Shown: positions 9,846-21,618 of the stretch, piece by piece
Numbering within the stretch: position 1 is the stretch's first letter
Layout: every line of letters begins with the position of its first letter
NCBI GenBank assembly: GCA_019915135.1
Contig: JAHLMK010000010.1
Location: 620,001-684,000 of the forward strand
Reading direction: 5' to 3'
Length of the DNA stretch: 64,000 bases
From: Strobilurus pachycystidiatus
Lineage: Eukaryota > Basidiomycota > Agaricomycetes > Agaricales > Physalacriaceae
Made by a program: the position numbers and the translations under genes
Notes under the pieces: generated by a model
Told to the model about the DNA's origin: nothing
The model's input: the letters and a program-made list of their open reading frames with translations, nothing else
Database searches by the model: none

Positions 9846-11479
9846 TCAAGTAGTTTTCGCAATCGTATCCAACGCTTTTCCGACTCCGCGACTGATACGC
9901 CTAAGCCTAGAGAAGAATGTTTCTCCTAAAGCAATAGGATCCCTTCTGGCCACGAAGGGGATTACTCGGAATTGAGCTACCTTATCCCTCCAGATGGTGC
10001 CATCCAGCTCACATACCACATAATTCCCTGCGGATGTCCTGGAAATCACCGCAAAAGGTCCCATAAAGCGTTCTTTAAACTTGGCGTTCATTTCGGCTTC
10101 GATCCGGGTGTTTCGTACTAACACTAATTCACCTGTTTTGAATACATAACGCGGAATGCTGTTGTTGAATTCGTCCATAAACTTCTCCGCTGCCTTCTGT
10201 TTGTTCAGAAGGACTTTAGACTTTAGCCTTGCCGTATCACCTTTGTGTTTTATTAACTGCCTTGCTTGGAGTGCAACCAAATCCGAGTGCGATACAAGGT
10301 GATCTGGCATGTCCACTAGCCAAGTAATCTCCACCAGGTCCATAGGCATTATAGGTTCACAGCCCGTTACTGCGTGGAAGGGAGAAGTTCCTATACTCCT
10401 TTTGATAGTGATTCGTTCTGCCCATAGGATCTTGTGTAGATACTCCGGCCAGTCTTCCGGATTTCCTTTACACACCTTAAAGAGTGACTGGCGAATATCC
10501 CAATGTCCTCTCTCGACTTTACCATTTGCCTGTTTGTTATAGGCGGTAATTAGGATACCCGTGATGCCATATTTCTCCTCTATGTGTCTAAGGGCTTTCT
10601 TGATAGCTGGACCATTGTCCGTTACAATCTCCTTGATGCAGCCCCAGCGGCAGAGAATGTCCTCAAAGATCCCTAGTGTTTCCGCTGTTCATCTCGGAGA
10701 GCTTTGGCTTCTGGCCAACCTGTCAGGCCACACCTTGCCACGGTAACAGCGTTGAATCCCGCCCACTTGGATGGTTGTTTCTTTTTGGCTGAATGTTCTC
10801 CGGCCTTGGGCATTTGGAAGGTGTCTATGTAGGCCCTTTCGAATATCCCAGGTGTAGAGGTGATGGTTGGCGCTATCTTTATGTTTCGTTTTTGTCTCTT
10901 TTGGCATATAAGGCAAGATCGCACATACCACCGTATGTCTACCTCCATCCCTGGCCACCAGAACCGTTTGGTAAGTAGCTGAAGCACCGAGTACTGACCT
11001 TTGTGACCAGCTCTGTCATGCATATCTTTACAAATTGGAATCCGTTCCTTTGGGAGGAGTACACGACGGAGATTCCCATCTAAGTGAGACCTATACAGTT
11101 TTTCGTGTCTGATTGAAAAGTCCTGACTCCATTTTTCGAAGTCTTCATCCTCCTGGACTTTACTCCCGACTAAGTGTGGCTGGAGATCAGGCAACCTATT
11201 CTCCCAAAGGCGTTCTCGCTTGCTTTTTACTAAGCTAGGGAGCTCCTCGATCTCCATCCACTCCTCAATGTCCTTGATACCAGCCAGAGCGGAAGTCCTA
11301 ACTGCCTTTGATACTTTCATATGTTTTGGCAAGAGACTTCTGGCTATTTCCTGACTGTAGCCTCCCCTAGTATCGATATCATATCTGAATGTCTCAAACT
11401 CCAGAGGTTTGTCTTCTGTCTTCTGTCGGAAGGTCCTCAGGTTCTTGATATTCAAAACTATTGATTCGATCGTCCTCAT
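9846..11479 (-). pseudogene. Integrase domain of giant element pol (frameshifted)
   Basis: Two overlapping minus-strand frames (11479-10673 and about 10640-9846) together give a complete retroviral-type integrase. A zinc-binding HHCC module comes first (HDRAGHKG, then CLIC). The DDE core follows, with D in YIDTFQMP, D in VTDNGP and E in GKVERGHW. The C-terminal domain has FKERFMGPFAVI and later a basic tail. The three catalytic acids are present. A frameshift near 10680 separates the first Asp from the rest, so this copy would not make a continuous protein. The gene is the last part of pol, 3' of RT and RNase H as in Ty3/gypsy, and no chromodomain is visible. Confidence 0.85.
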
Positions 11480-13685
11480 CCCCTTGAGCGGGTCTGGGTA
11501 TTACTTCGTCGTTCTCCGAAGCAGGACGGCGGCTAAGACCGTCTGGACCGTGGACTTTCCCTGGTACGTGTATAAGCTTGAAATGGTACATCAAAATCTC
11601 CTCTGCCCATCTTTGTAGGTTGGCATTGGCCAGGGAGTCAATATTTGACAGCATCCCCTTGATATACTTAGCATCTGTTTCAATCTCTAGTTTTCTACAA
11701 CCTAGGAGATAGTACTTACACGCGGACAATGCCCGGAACAGACCAAACAGTTCCCTCTTTACTTGGGAGTACCTGGCTTCTCGGTCGTTGAGCGTTAAGG
11801 ACATGAACTTGGCATAGTATCTTTTCTTTGGGTCATCAGGATCTACTTGGGATAGGTAATATCCTACCGCTTGGTAAGAAGTATCTACCGACAAGGTGAT
11901 CAGAGTTGACCATTCGTAATTCAAGGGTTTTAGCATCGGACAAGTCCTAACTGCTTCCTTGAGGAGGTCCATACTAGCTTGTTCAATATCCGTCCATTGA
12001 AACTTTGTTATGTCCTTAGTCAACCGGGTAAGAGGTAGGGCTTTCTTTGAGTAGTCTTTGACAAAGGCCCTGAAGATCCCCGCGGTCCCTAGGAAAGCTC
12101 TAACTTCTGTCAGGGCCTTACAAGGTGGCCAATCAAAAATCACCTTAACTCTTTCTTCTGCCGGTTTCCTTCCTTCATAAGTGCAGACATGTCCTACGAC
12201 TACTATTTCTTCCGCACATATGATGGCTTTATGTCCAGAAAAAGTACCTCCCGCATATTTCATTTGTTGTATAATACGATTCATATTTAGAAGGTGTTCC
12301 CAGACAAAGCGCCTAACTTCTGGATGCCCCGGAAGCGTTTCATAACTTCCATCCGGCTGTACATATCTAGTGGCTGGGCCACGGACAGGTACATCATCAA
12401 TATAAGGTCTTGTGAACGCCGGTATCTCATCCATTAGAATGGTTGTAACATTGTCGTGAAAGATCGGAACCGAATTGGTCCATCCCATAGGTAAAGTCTT
12501 TAATCGTAAAGCACCATAAGGTGTTGAGAAGGTAGTCATATCGCAAGAGGCAGTGGCTAGTAGCCGTTCATCATACCCGACATACAAGTCCAGTGTACCT
12601 CCACAGGCTCTGCCTGCAAACGCTTCAGCCAACTCCTCTGTAGCAGGAGGCAACCCCGAATGTGCGATGGTTACCGCGTTAAGGGGTTCCAAGCTATGTA
12701 CCAAACGGAGTTTCTTTCCATCCTTTTTCACTACACAGAACCACCTTGAGCGATATGAAGAGTTCGAAGGTTCATATACGCCTGAGTCTAGTTTGTGCTT
12801 GATTATCTTACAGACTTCATCATAGATTCCTGGGGGTATAGGTATGTTCCTTAACACCCACGGAGTATGTGGAATAACGGGTATATCGACAGGTGGAAAG
12901 TACTCTGGGTCAAAATGTCCTTTTTCCATTTCCTCCCAGGCGAATCCCGCATTCTGTCCACACATAAGTTGGTCTACAATTCATCTTTCCACCGAAGTCA
13001 GAAAATCTCCAGGGTGGTCCGCTTGTAGTTGTTCACGTCTTTCCGCAGTATACCTCCCAGTTGGTACGAAGGGCGGGGGATCTGGACTGAGTTCAGGCAT
13101 TCCTGCTAGAGGATCGCCTTTGATATGTCGTTTGATCCTGAATTCTTCGGGTAGAGTCCCTAGATGGGCTTTGGTTTTCAGCGCCATCGGTTTATACTTT
13201 TTCCCGGCGAACACGCCTTGTACTGGACGTTGACTTTCTAGTTCCAGGAACTTGTCCTGTGCTTCCGTCACATAATCTTTAGGTAGCGTAACTGAAAGTC
13301 CTGAGAATGATTTGTGCAACTCCTGTGGTACCCCATAGAAGAGATTCATGGTCACTGTGGCGTGTGACTTAGTTCGTTCTTGATTTTCGGCAATTCCCTT
13401 TATGTTAAACACCTTTTGAAAGCCTTGTACCTTGGGTGTATTGATGTCTTTTAATAAACCCCGAGGCGTTACCAGGCTAGCTGGTACAGTTCCTGGCACC
13501 GTCGAGGCTTTCATAAAGGCATGTTGTTTCCTAAGGCTTTTTGCCGCCTTGTCTATGTACGCAGGAGATTTCTTCAGGTAGAGGGAGGTTAAGGCCCCTT
13601 CTCGGAAGTGTGCTTCATTTTCTCCTGGTACCCATGTTTGCTTGACTTCTACATTACCATTAGGTGATCTTTCCAGGATCAACAC
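11394..13685 (-). pseudogene. Reverse transcriptase and RNase H of giant element pol
   Basis: The frame 13685-12984 (pre-RT region) continues after one in-frame TGA (12981-12983, probably from CGA) as RT. RT motifs: SRWFCVVKKDGKKLRLVHS, then TFSTPYGALRLKTLPMGWTN and the active site YIDD (about 12400). RNase H follows, with D in SVDTSYQAVGYYLSQ, E in RELFGLF, D in IETDAKYI and D in GPDGLSRR. The YIDDVPVRGP version and the following WPPCK...VRAFLGTAG motif are typical of a gypsy lineage very common in Agaricomycetes. The polymerase residues are intact; only the upstream stop and the flanking frameshifts disable it. Confidence 0.9.
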
Positions 13686-13705
13686 CGCCTCTCCGTAGGC
13701 GTTTC

Positions 13706-15100
13706 CTACTTCCTTGAGTCCAGGTGAAAACCCTGTTGCCCCAGTGGTAACATATGCCTAGGTATTTGTCCTCGTCGGTACGACGGTATGGTCAACTTCT
13801 TGCCATTGGTATTATCTGTCAGAGTTCCCAAGGTGTTTCCATTGGACAAGTTCGTAATTACCAGGTTGGATACAATCTCGAATGGTCTACCTAATAGGAC
13901 TTCATAGGCGGGGTCCTCCAGTACATGTAACTGGAGGTAGTACACAATCCCTTCGAAGTCAAAGGGTACATTGCGGGCTAACCCAAGTGTACTAGTCCGT
14001 CCTTTATCCGCGCTTTCCATGGTTATTTTGAAGTTGGGATCATAAGAAACCCCTAGTTCTAACGCAGCTTTCAGCGAGATTGAGGCGATTTGCAAACCCC
14101 CATCAATGAGGCTTTCCTTCTTTCCGTTGCAGTTTATCATAGGCCAGAAAGTCCTTAGATCAGCGTTTTCTGGTGCAATGTTTCCCGTAGTCATGTGGAA
14201 TGGTCCAGTATATTGCCCTCCCGTGAGGTTTATGAACTGTTCCACCGCATCGTGAACTACAATTCCTCCAATCGGTAAGTTGTCTCGTGCTTGTAAGTTA
14301 ACTGAGTATAACTCCGGTTGGTAGTCGTCTTGTACCGTTTCGGTTAATTCCTCCTGTTGGAGTACCAAAACCGGCGCATTTTGTTTTCTAATGAAGTCCG
14401 ATATGCTTCGCTGCCACGGGAGATTCGTTGCTAAGAGAGCTTCCGGAAGTAAGAACTTCCATGCTTCTCTCCAGCTCGGATTCTTGTGTAGCAATTCCTC
14501 CGCTAAGCTGCGGCGTTGGAAACTTTTGACCTTCTGCTGAGGGTGTAAGGTTTTCTGGTTCGTTGGTGTACTCGAAGGTAGAGTTGAATCTACCTTAGGC
14601 TGCGCTGCAGGCGCAGGTTCTTCCATAGCCAGAATCTCCTCAAGAATTTCCTGATCCACAGGAGGTATTTCTTGAGTGACTTCGGGTTTGGTGAAGGTTA
14701 CCTTTGGCGATACCGGGGCTTTAGGAGGTATTACCACGGAGACCCGGTCCCGAGGCCAAGGTATTTTTGTCTTTTCCGGTGTTGAAACCGGTTTGGAATG
14801 ATTATCTTTATTACTTTGTCGAGTTTGAACAGTCAACTGGCTCTCCGGAGGAGTCTGTGCACTAGGCACTCCTTCCTTCATCAAGCCTTGCCGAAACCCG
14901 AAAATGGTTCGCTACTGAACTCGCTTTCCTGGGGAGTCATTTGCATATATACCGAGGGATCCGACGCGAATTCATCTTCTTGGGATTGGAACGCGGAGAC
15001 CTTGGTTGCATTTTCTTGTTGGTATTTTTGTACCTGTTTCCAAGGACTTAGCGGTTGCTTCGCATTGGTCCTTTGAATGGGCTGTCCATTTTGTAAGTGG
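13706..15100 (-). pseudogene. Gag-pol junction and aspartic protease of giant element
   Basis: The minus-strand frame 14884-13706 holds a Pro/Lys/Gln-rich linker followed by a retropepsin-like domain. The motif ESLIDGGLQIASIS stands where the DTG/DSG catalytic loop is expected, and YEVLLGRPF corresponds to the C-terminal ILGR motif. Having DGG instead of DSG or DTG is unusual. The short frame 15204-14881 bridges gag to this part, and a one-base indel in a GGGTTTT run near 13720 separates it from the pre-RT frame. At least two frameshifts here are probably decay; the first might mark a natural gag-pol frameshift. Confidence 0.7.
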
Positions 15101-16242
15101 TAGATGTTTGTCCCCCCTGGTTTGAATATATGACCTTGGGTTTCACAAATTTTTTTACCGGACAATTGGCGATTATATGTCCCATGTGCCGGCAGAAGTA
15201 ACATCTTCCATCATTTACTACAAACTTGTTGCCTGGAGGAATTGCACCTTGCGGGGCCTTATAGACACCATTAGGCAGATTGGCCGGAAACGAGACGCCA
15301 TTCGTTGGAGTTTGTAAATACACACTAGGTGTTTCTTGTACATAGCCTTGCGAACGCAGACCTTGAATGTTGGTCCTCTGCAGGCTCTCCAAGACTGCCG
15401 TCAAGAGTTTCTGATCATTCTTTCTAGATTCCTCTCGATCTTTCTCCCCTTTCTGGATAACGTCCTGGAGCGAGGCTATACGGTTCAGGTATTCGTCCAG
15501 CACTTCGGTCTTGACACGCGAAGTGGGCATAGGAACTAAGTCCCTGGAAAACGCGCTCGTGGTCGGGGGACCAGATACCCATTTGTCCGTGAGGAAGTAA
15601 TTGGAGACTGCCTTGGCTACTTGATCTAAGGTAAAATCATACGTTGGAGTAGTTCCGGCGACTGCTGTCTTCAACACTTCCTGTCTTAGGTCCCCTAGGA
15701 CATTGTGCCAGATTCCTTCCGTAAGGGAGGACTTTATATACTCAATAGCACCTTTGTTGGTTACCTCTCCACTCTGAATCAAGGCTTCCAGAATATGGAG
15801 GACTTCGCGCGAGAACGCTTCCCAATACTGTTTGTTATTAACAGGCCGGGAGATATAAGGTTCCAAAGCGTCCTTGAGGTCACTAGGGACATACTCCGAA
15901 TCGTTCTTACCCTTCGAGTAGGAGGCTAAGATTGATTCCTTGAAGTCTGCCCAAACACCTTTTGCATAGTCTGCATGTCGGTGCCAGCGTTTCCTCTGTT
16001 CATGGCCTGCATAGAAGGCAGCCATCTCCATTTTGGTTCCTTGTTCTTTGACGTTCGAGACATCGAAGATCCAGTCACAAGTCGCGAAGAATTCCCTAAT
16101 ATCTTCTCCTGTTTTGCCTTTACACTTGGGGGCGTTGTTGAAGAAAGGTATGGGAACCTTTTTGTCCTTGATTTCTGCCTTTGCCTCATCACTGAGTTCG
16201 TCAGAAGGGATTAACTTTCTAACGGCAGCCATTGCGGGCATA

Positions 16243-16497
16243 CTGTAGTATTTTGACCGTATCTTTTGGTCACAGGTCACAGACCTCTTTGAAATGAAGA
16301 TCTGAGCACTTTGTCCCAGGTCACAGACAAAAACCTGAGGTACACAAGGCTTAAAAAGGAAATTTTTCTCCGCCCGCCTGATAGCGGGCATACAAATAAG
16401 GCAATTCCCGCTTAATTTGTAAGAAATGAAGATGTGTCCCGGTGAAGATGAGAGGTCACAGGTCACACCCCATGAAGATATGGTCAAAACACTACAG
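16243..16497. mobile_element. Tc1/mariner-type MITE (255 bp)
   Basis: The inverted termini are CTGTAGTATTTTGACCGTAT and its partner, starting CTGTAGTGTTTTGACCATAT when read from the right end. They are flanked by TA on both sides (16241-16242 and 16498-16499), the target of Tc1/mariner elements. Inside are two direct copies of a GGTCACAGGTCACA-type motif. It sits inside gag without changing the frame once removed. Confidence 0.8.
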
Positions 16498-16784
16498 TAG
16501 TGTTGGTTCGTGGGTTGGAGTTTCCGAAGTTAATAAACGTAGGAATCGGTGGTAAACTGTCGTCGTCTTCTAAACTAGTTAGAGGACTTCCAAAAGGTGT
16601 GGAGTTCGTAGAACTAGGCGAGATTTCGGAAGCTGAAGATCGCCTTTGGCTGGTAGTAGCTCGCGAAGGTGTTTCAGGATCTGAAGTGGCTCTTCTCCTA
16701 GTAGATGCTTGGGGCGTTGGTGGTACTTTTGTCCCACGTTTCGACTTTTTGGACTTTGGTGTTGACAGGTTCACTAAACGCCTT

Positions 16785-17224
16785 TAGAGATCCTCACGAG
16801 TTATTCAATGATCTGAACCTTGATCCTCAGAGAGGATATCCTCTCCAAAATTAAATAAACCTTGATCCTTTCAATGATCCTTAAGTTTGGATCATTGAAC
16901 AGTTCGAATCAAGGATCATTGAATGATCCTTCTATGTTTGGGTGATAGATGTCTGATGTCTGATAGAATATGCATGCATAATCATCAATACGTACCATTG
17001 AAAGCTGTTTAAGTACTGTGAAAGCTTTTCTGTACTTGTATTTGCATAACGTTAATGATTCAACAATGATCCTTCAATGATTTTTACCTTCAGTGAATGA
17101 ACCTTGATCCTTACAATGATCCTTAGGTTCGGATCATTGGCATGTTAATGATTTGAACTTCGGATCAAAGTCAAGGTTCGGATCAAGGATATCCTCTACT
17201 TCTAATGACTCGTGAAGATCTCTA
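16785..17224. mobile_element. hAT-type MITE 2 (440 bp)
   Basis: Terminal inverted repeats TAGAGATCCTCACGAGT (left) and TAGAGATCTTCACGAGT (right, reversed) are flanked by the 8-bp duplication AACGCCTT (16777-16784 and 17225-17232). The interior is crowded with CAATGATCC/GGATCATTG copies in both directions, typical of subterminal binding sites in hAT elements. Non-coding. Confidence 0.85.
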
Positions 17225-17489
17225 AACGCCTTTGAGCTGCAGCAACTTCTTGGGGAGTTCCGTTGAAGAGAGATCCGGCTGTAGGTTGTTTTGTTCGAAG
17301 CCGACTTGCTATCTCAGAGTTTGTAGGACTTGATGATCCTGCAATGACTGGTTTCGCTTTTGGTGGTGGCGGGTTTGCTTGGTTCTGACTGTTGGTATAA
17401 CATTCAGAGTTCCTAGCGGCCAGGTCGTTGTTTGGAATTTAAGACTTTGCAGATGCCTTGGTAGATTTCGTTGAAATCAAAATATATCA

Positions 17490-17509
17490 CCCCCTTGCGG
17501 TGGGCTCTA
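17490..17509 (-). other. Primer-binding site of giant element
   Basis: Read on the minus strand, five bases after the LTR end, the sequence AGAGCCCACCGCAAGGGGG corresponds to TGGAGCCCACCGCGAGGGGG in the second element (63483 onward). The latter starts TGG, matching a tRNA 3' CCA end. I cannot assign the tRNA. Confidence 0.55.
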
Positions 17510-17514
17510 AAATA

Positions 17515-19218
17515 TGATATGCACGTTCGAAATAGACCTCTAAAAAGGGACTATGAAATCTATCCTATCTATCCTTATATCTCACTAATACTCCTTGGGG
17601 GAGCGAGGCTGATGTAGTTGTTCAAAGGAACAAGTACTTTTGGTACTGGAACAATAGAGATGTATTCCGAACTTGCGTTCGAGTAGTTTTAGGGGGTGTA
17701 GGGAGATTGATTCACAAAGTCGAACAAGATAATCTGAAAGTCGTAGGCCAAAGTCACAACGTACGGAGACCTTAAACAGCGCGAGGCAATGTAGCTCCTT
17801 CTTATTGATCGTTCTTTTATACAAGGCGATTGTCTTATGGCAGGCCGCTACCGTAGGTGTTTATGCTACTGGACTGCTACCAAGTAAGGCGATTTCCTTG
17901 TCCTTAAACCAAACTTCTAGTGTCTTGGACTGGGACCAAAGGTTCCGTAAGGTGTTTCAGACGGTAACAACACTCGTTCAAACTCAACTAAACTCCTCAA
18001 AGGCGAATACTTCACAACAGAGCGTGATTGCAAGGCAGAACTACTTGCAACCCGGCCTTCTAACGAACACAAGGGTCTAACGCCAAGTGGTGTCGTTTAG
18101 TATTGTCTTAGTGACTTGGAGGATAGGAACCGATGAGTTCTTCAAGGAGTTTGCTAACACCTGATATCGCCTAAATGGTTCTAAGGTCTTTTTGGGGCTT
18201 TCAAGGTCTTTTGGGTTCTCTCTAATTCAGAGTAAGTTGAGTCGAAACTCGAGTTAGATTCACTACAGCGACTGCGTATTACTAGCGGATACTGTGGGGG
18301 CGCTAAGCTACCTATCTACTGGCGCTTTCTGGCCTTTTATACTATTCCTACTATTCTATACTGTAAGCGGGTTTACTACTTGTCGGGCCTCTCGGAGGTC
18401 GAGTCATTTTGTACTAGCGTCCTGATTGGCTATCCCTGTTTGAAACAGCCGACCCGGGAGAAGACTGAACACTTGGTCAGCGCCAAGTGCGCCACAACAC
18501 CGATCTGGCTCTTCCTCAAGTCTATTTCTGTCTCCTGAAGTCCCGCTTGTCTTGGCAAAACTCCTTAATGAGTTCTTTCGTGTCTTTAGGCGTTGGTTGG
18601 GTTTGTCCTTAGCGCTTGGAAGGTGATTCGTTTTTGACAACTCAGTGACGCCACATCAATACGCGAGTTCCAATGAGGTACAAGGTCCATGATCGGGCCT
18701 TTTAGCCAGGTCTATCTTTAGTGATCGGCAGCGGTGGATCGAAGTCCGTTTTCTTCTTTGGTGCGGGGCGTCGGAGCGGAGATCACTATTCCGAAGGCGC
18801 CATGGCCCGGAAGAGAGATCTTCTCCGTGATCTATCCTTGGTCGCACGAGTTCTGACTTAGCACGAGTAAACTCCTTGAGCCTTCTTGGTAGAGTATCTC
18901 CTGCCTGGGTACTTTCCGTAGTGCTATTTCTGGTAGGCACTTGTCGTTGCGTGACCGACCCAGTTGAATGAACTCCTGGTTTTAAGAGTACAACGCTTGG
19001 ATAAGGATATTTGGAGTTAAGGAGTACGATCGGTCGATCATACCGCGTCCTAAAGGCGCCTATGGTGTTTCCCTTAGTCCTGGAGACTTGCCTGCGTTAA
19101 GGTAGTTTCTCCGTGTGTCTCTCTGGTCGTTGTGCTGTGACTGGAAGTCCTGGCATAGACTCCTACAGGAATCGCAAAATTCCTTGGTTCTGGCACTAGG
19201 ATTCTACAATGCGTATCA
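17515..19218 (-). mobile_element. 5' LTR of giant element (1704 bp)
   Basis: On the minus strand it begins TGATACGCATTG at 19218 and ends GTGCATATCA at 17515 (TG...CA). Its 3' part is homologous to the LTRs at 7643-9319 and 61808-63477, while its first 500 bases are more diverged. A TATA motif (TATAAAAGG on the minus strand near 18340) is the likely promoter driving the element RNA leftwards. At 1.7 kb it is a long LTR for a fungal gypsy element. Confidence 0.85.
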
Positions 19219-20040
19219 GCGCCTCCCCTGCTCGGTCAAAAGAACCATGCGCAACCGCAGCACATCGCTCCCAACACGGCGGGAGCGCTCCCGATGGAAC
19301 CTTCGAGCAGAGGAGTTACTCATCAAGAGGTCGACGTATAAATACAGACGCTCTTTGTAGTAGATAGACAGACTTCGTCCTTATCAAGTTTCCTTCCGCA
19401 TTCTCTTGCCGGATACTCTGACTCCCTCTGAGCAAGGGCTCCCCCCATGCCCTCCCTCGGTAACTCTGATATCGCCCCCCACTCCTCAAACGGAGGATCC
19501 CAATGCACCACATCTCGGACCGGGTCCGATGAGCCGCGCGACATCAGGAGACGGGGTCTCCTAGGTGTTCACTCTCTGGGCGATACGGAGGGGCATCCGT
19601 CGAGGACCTCCGCGATCCCTCCCAAGCGATCGGACGAATGCGTTCCGGAGATATGCGTGTTGTGCCTGCAGGAAAGCCACGGTTGGAGCGAAGAGACACG
19701 CCATTGTGAGCGAGTCCTTGTCACGGCAGGATCAGGTCGTAACATGGCTGCCCATTGGTCGGGAGGGCGGGATTGGTCGGGTACCGACTCCCGCATGATT
19801 CACACGGCCTAAGTATATTCCCGGGATGTCATGCACCATGTGTGCTTGCTCCAAAGTACCTTCGGGAGGGCGGGACTTCATGATCCCAGCTCTGTTGCCA
19901 TAAGGGATCGAACCCTCGACCCCTTGACATGCCTCTCGGCATCTTCCGGTGTGGCACTGGTTTGCGTAGCCGTGGCATCAGGACGCCAAAGTGTGATCCA
20001 AGTGGAGGGCCTTGGGTTACGGTGAGGCCACATCATAACA
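19219..20040 (-). mobile_element. LTR fragment, minus orientation, unrelated to giant element
   Basis: Read on the minus strand it starts TGTTATGATGTGG at 20040, resembling the TGTCATGATGCG start of the solo LTR at 22387. Both contain CCCGCCCTCCCGACCAATGG-like blocks and a TATA motif (TATTTATA near 19335 here). The other end is missing, abutting the giant element's LTR at 19218. It has probably displaced the 5' part of the chromovirus that follows. No coding frame. Confidence 0.45.
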
Positions 20041-21618
20041 CGAAGCTAGTCAAATGCCCAAGGACACCCGTCCTCTCGCTGAGCGTATCCCTTCTCAATA
20101 TCATGCCTATCTCACTGTCTTTGACAAGCATATATCGGACCGCCTTCCCCAACACAGCCCCTGGGATCATGCCATTGATCTCAAACCCGGTTTCGAACCA
20201 AAACCATGCAAAACCTACCCATTGTCCCCAACCGAACAAGCCGAACTTGACATGTTTCTTGACAAAAATCTGGCAAAAGGATACATACGCCCCTCAAAGT
20301 CCCCTATGGCGAGTCCCTTCTTCTTTGTTAAAAAGAAAGACGGAAAGCTACGCCCCGTCCAGGATTATTGCGAACTTAACAAAGGCACCATCAAGAACGA
20401 GTACCCACTCCCGCTCATTGAAGAATTGATCGATAAACTCAAGGGTGCTCGTTACTTTTCAAAGGTAGACCTTTGTCAAGGCTACAACAACTGCCAAATC
20501 AAGGAAGGAGACGAGTGGAAAGGCGCATTCAAGACAAACCGCGGCCTGTTTGAACCCTTGGTGATGTTCTTTGGTCTTATGAATTCTCCTGCCACGTTTC
20601 AAGCAATGATGAATACTATTCTCAAGGACCTGATTGACTCCGGCAAAGTTGTTGTATACATGGACAACATCTTGATCTTCACCAAGACCTTAGAAGAACA
20701 CCGCAAGGTTGTCTTGCAAGTTCTCCAGCGCCTGAAGGAGCACGATCTCTATGCTAAGCCCGAGAAGTGCACCTTTGAAGCTAAGTCTATTGAATTTCTC
20801 GGACTCATCATCTCTCACAACAAACTTTGCATGGATCCAGTCAAGGTAGACGGTGTCGCCAAATGGCGTTACCTCGGAATGTCAAGGACGTCCAATCATT
20901 CCTTGGCTTCGGAAACTTCTACCGCCGTTTCATCAAAGGTTTCTCTTGAATCGCGCGCCCTCTGTTTGATCTCACCAAGAAAGACGAACCATGGGTCTGG
21001 AAACCGGAGTGTCAAGAGGCCTTTGAGGCACTTAAAGATGCGCTCACATCGTCACCCGTCCTTATCATGCCTAACCCCGACAAGCCCTATTGTGTGGAAG
21101 TAGACGCTTCAGACTATGCCACAGGCAGAATCCTATCCCAAACAGGCGACGACGACCAATGGCATCCTGTTGCCTACATCTCTAAGTCCCTCTCTGAACC
21201 TCAACACAATTATGACATTCATGACCAGGAACTTCTTGCTATTATCTGTGCTCTTAAAGCCTGGCACCAGTACCTCAAAGGTTCAGCACACCAAGTTGAC
21301 ATTCTCACCAACCACAAGAACCTTGAGTATTTTGCTAACTCGCAGAAACTCAGCCGGCGACAGACTCGCTGGGCACTATTTCTCACTCGCTTTGATTTCA
21401 CTCTCACTCATAAACCTGGTACTCAGAACCGTAGTGGCCCCCTTTCCCGCCGTGCGGATCACAAAGAGGGGGTTGATGACGACAACACCGACAGGGTCCT
21501 TCTTGATCCAAAGTTTTTCCGAATTCGCGCTACCAGACCCGGAGAAGTTGTAGCCATTGGAGACGCTGAACTGCGGCGACGTATTTGGGAATGTCCAAAT
21601 AAGGACGCTGAGGTCCTT

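Larger units (their letters stand above)
15048..17450 (-). pseudogene. Gag of giant element, interrupted by two MITEs
   Basis: The capsid-like part is 16240-15051 (DLKDALEPYIS, GEVTNKGAIEYIKSSL). It ends with a CCHC zinc knuckle (C-YF-C-RHMG-H-IIAN-C) near 15200. The N-terminal Ser/Thr/Pro-rich part continues across the Tc1/mariner MITE (16243-16497) and the hAT MITE (16785-17224). When each MITE and one duplication copy are skipped the frame is continuous up to about 17440. It matches the Gag N-terminus at 63550-64000 (shared PVIAGSS, AQRR, PFGSPLT motifs). No ATG is visible in this frame near the 5' end in either copy, so translation may start at a near-cognate codon or after splicing. Gag would form the particle that packages element RNA. 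Confidence 0.75.
1..19218 (-). mobile_element. Giant Ty3/gypsy-type LTR retrotransposon with extra genes
   Basis: Positions 1-697 and 18522-19218 are a direct repeat differing at roughly ten sites. On the minus strand the right LTR ends at 17515 and is followed by a primer-binding-site-like sequence. The left LTR begins at 697 and is preceded by a purine tract (710-698). Between them are gag, protease, RT, RNase H and integrase in that order (about 17450 to 9846), the Ty3/gypsy order. Then come about 9 kb that hold three more genes and several nested insertions. Removing five nested elements and their duplications leaves about 13 kb of internal DNA, so the original element was about 16-17 kb, far above the usual 5-8 kb of fungal gypsy elements. 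The left LTR runs out of the window, so its outer edge and target-site duplication cannot be seen. Pol carries frameshifts and a stop, so this copy is not autonomous. Confidence 0.85.

Noticed and set aside
19890..19990. Possible tRNA gene on the minus strand because of a GGTTCGATCCC B-box-like motif
   Set aside because: Acceptor, D-arm and anticodon stems cannot be formed with the spacing the B box imposes. At best it is a SINE-like relic within an LTR fragment.
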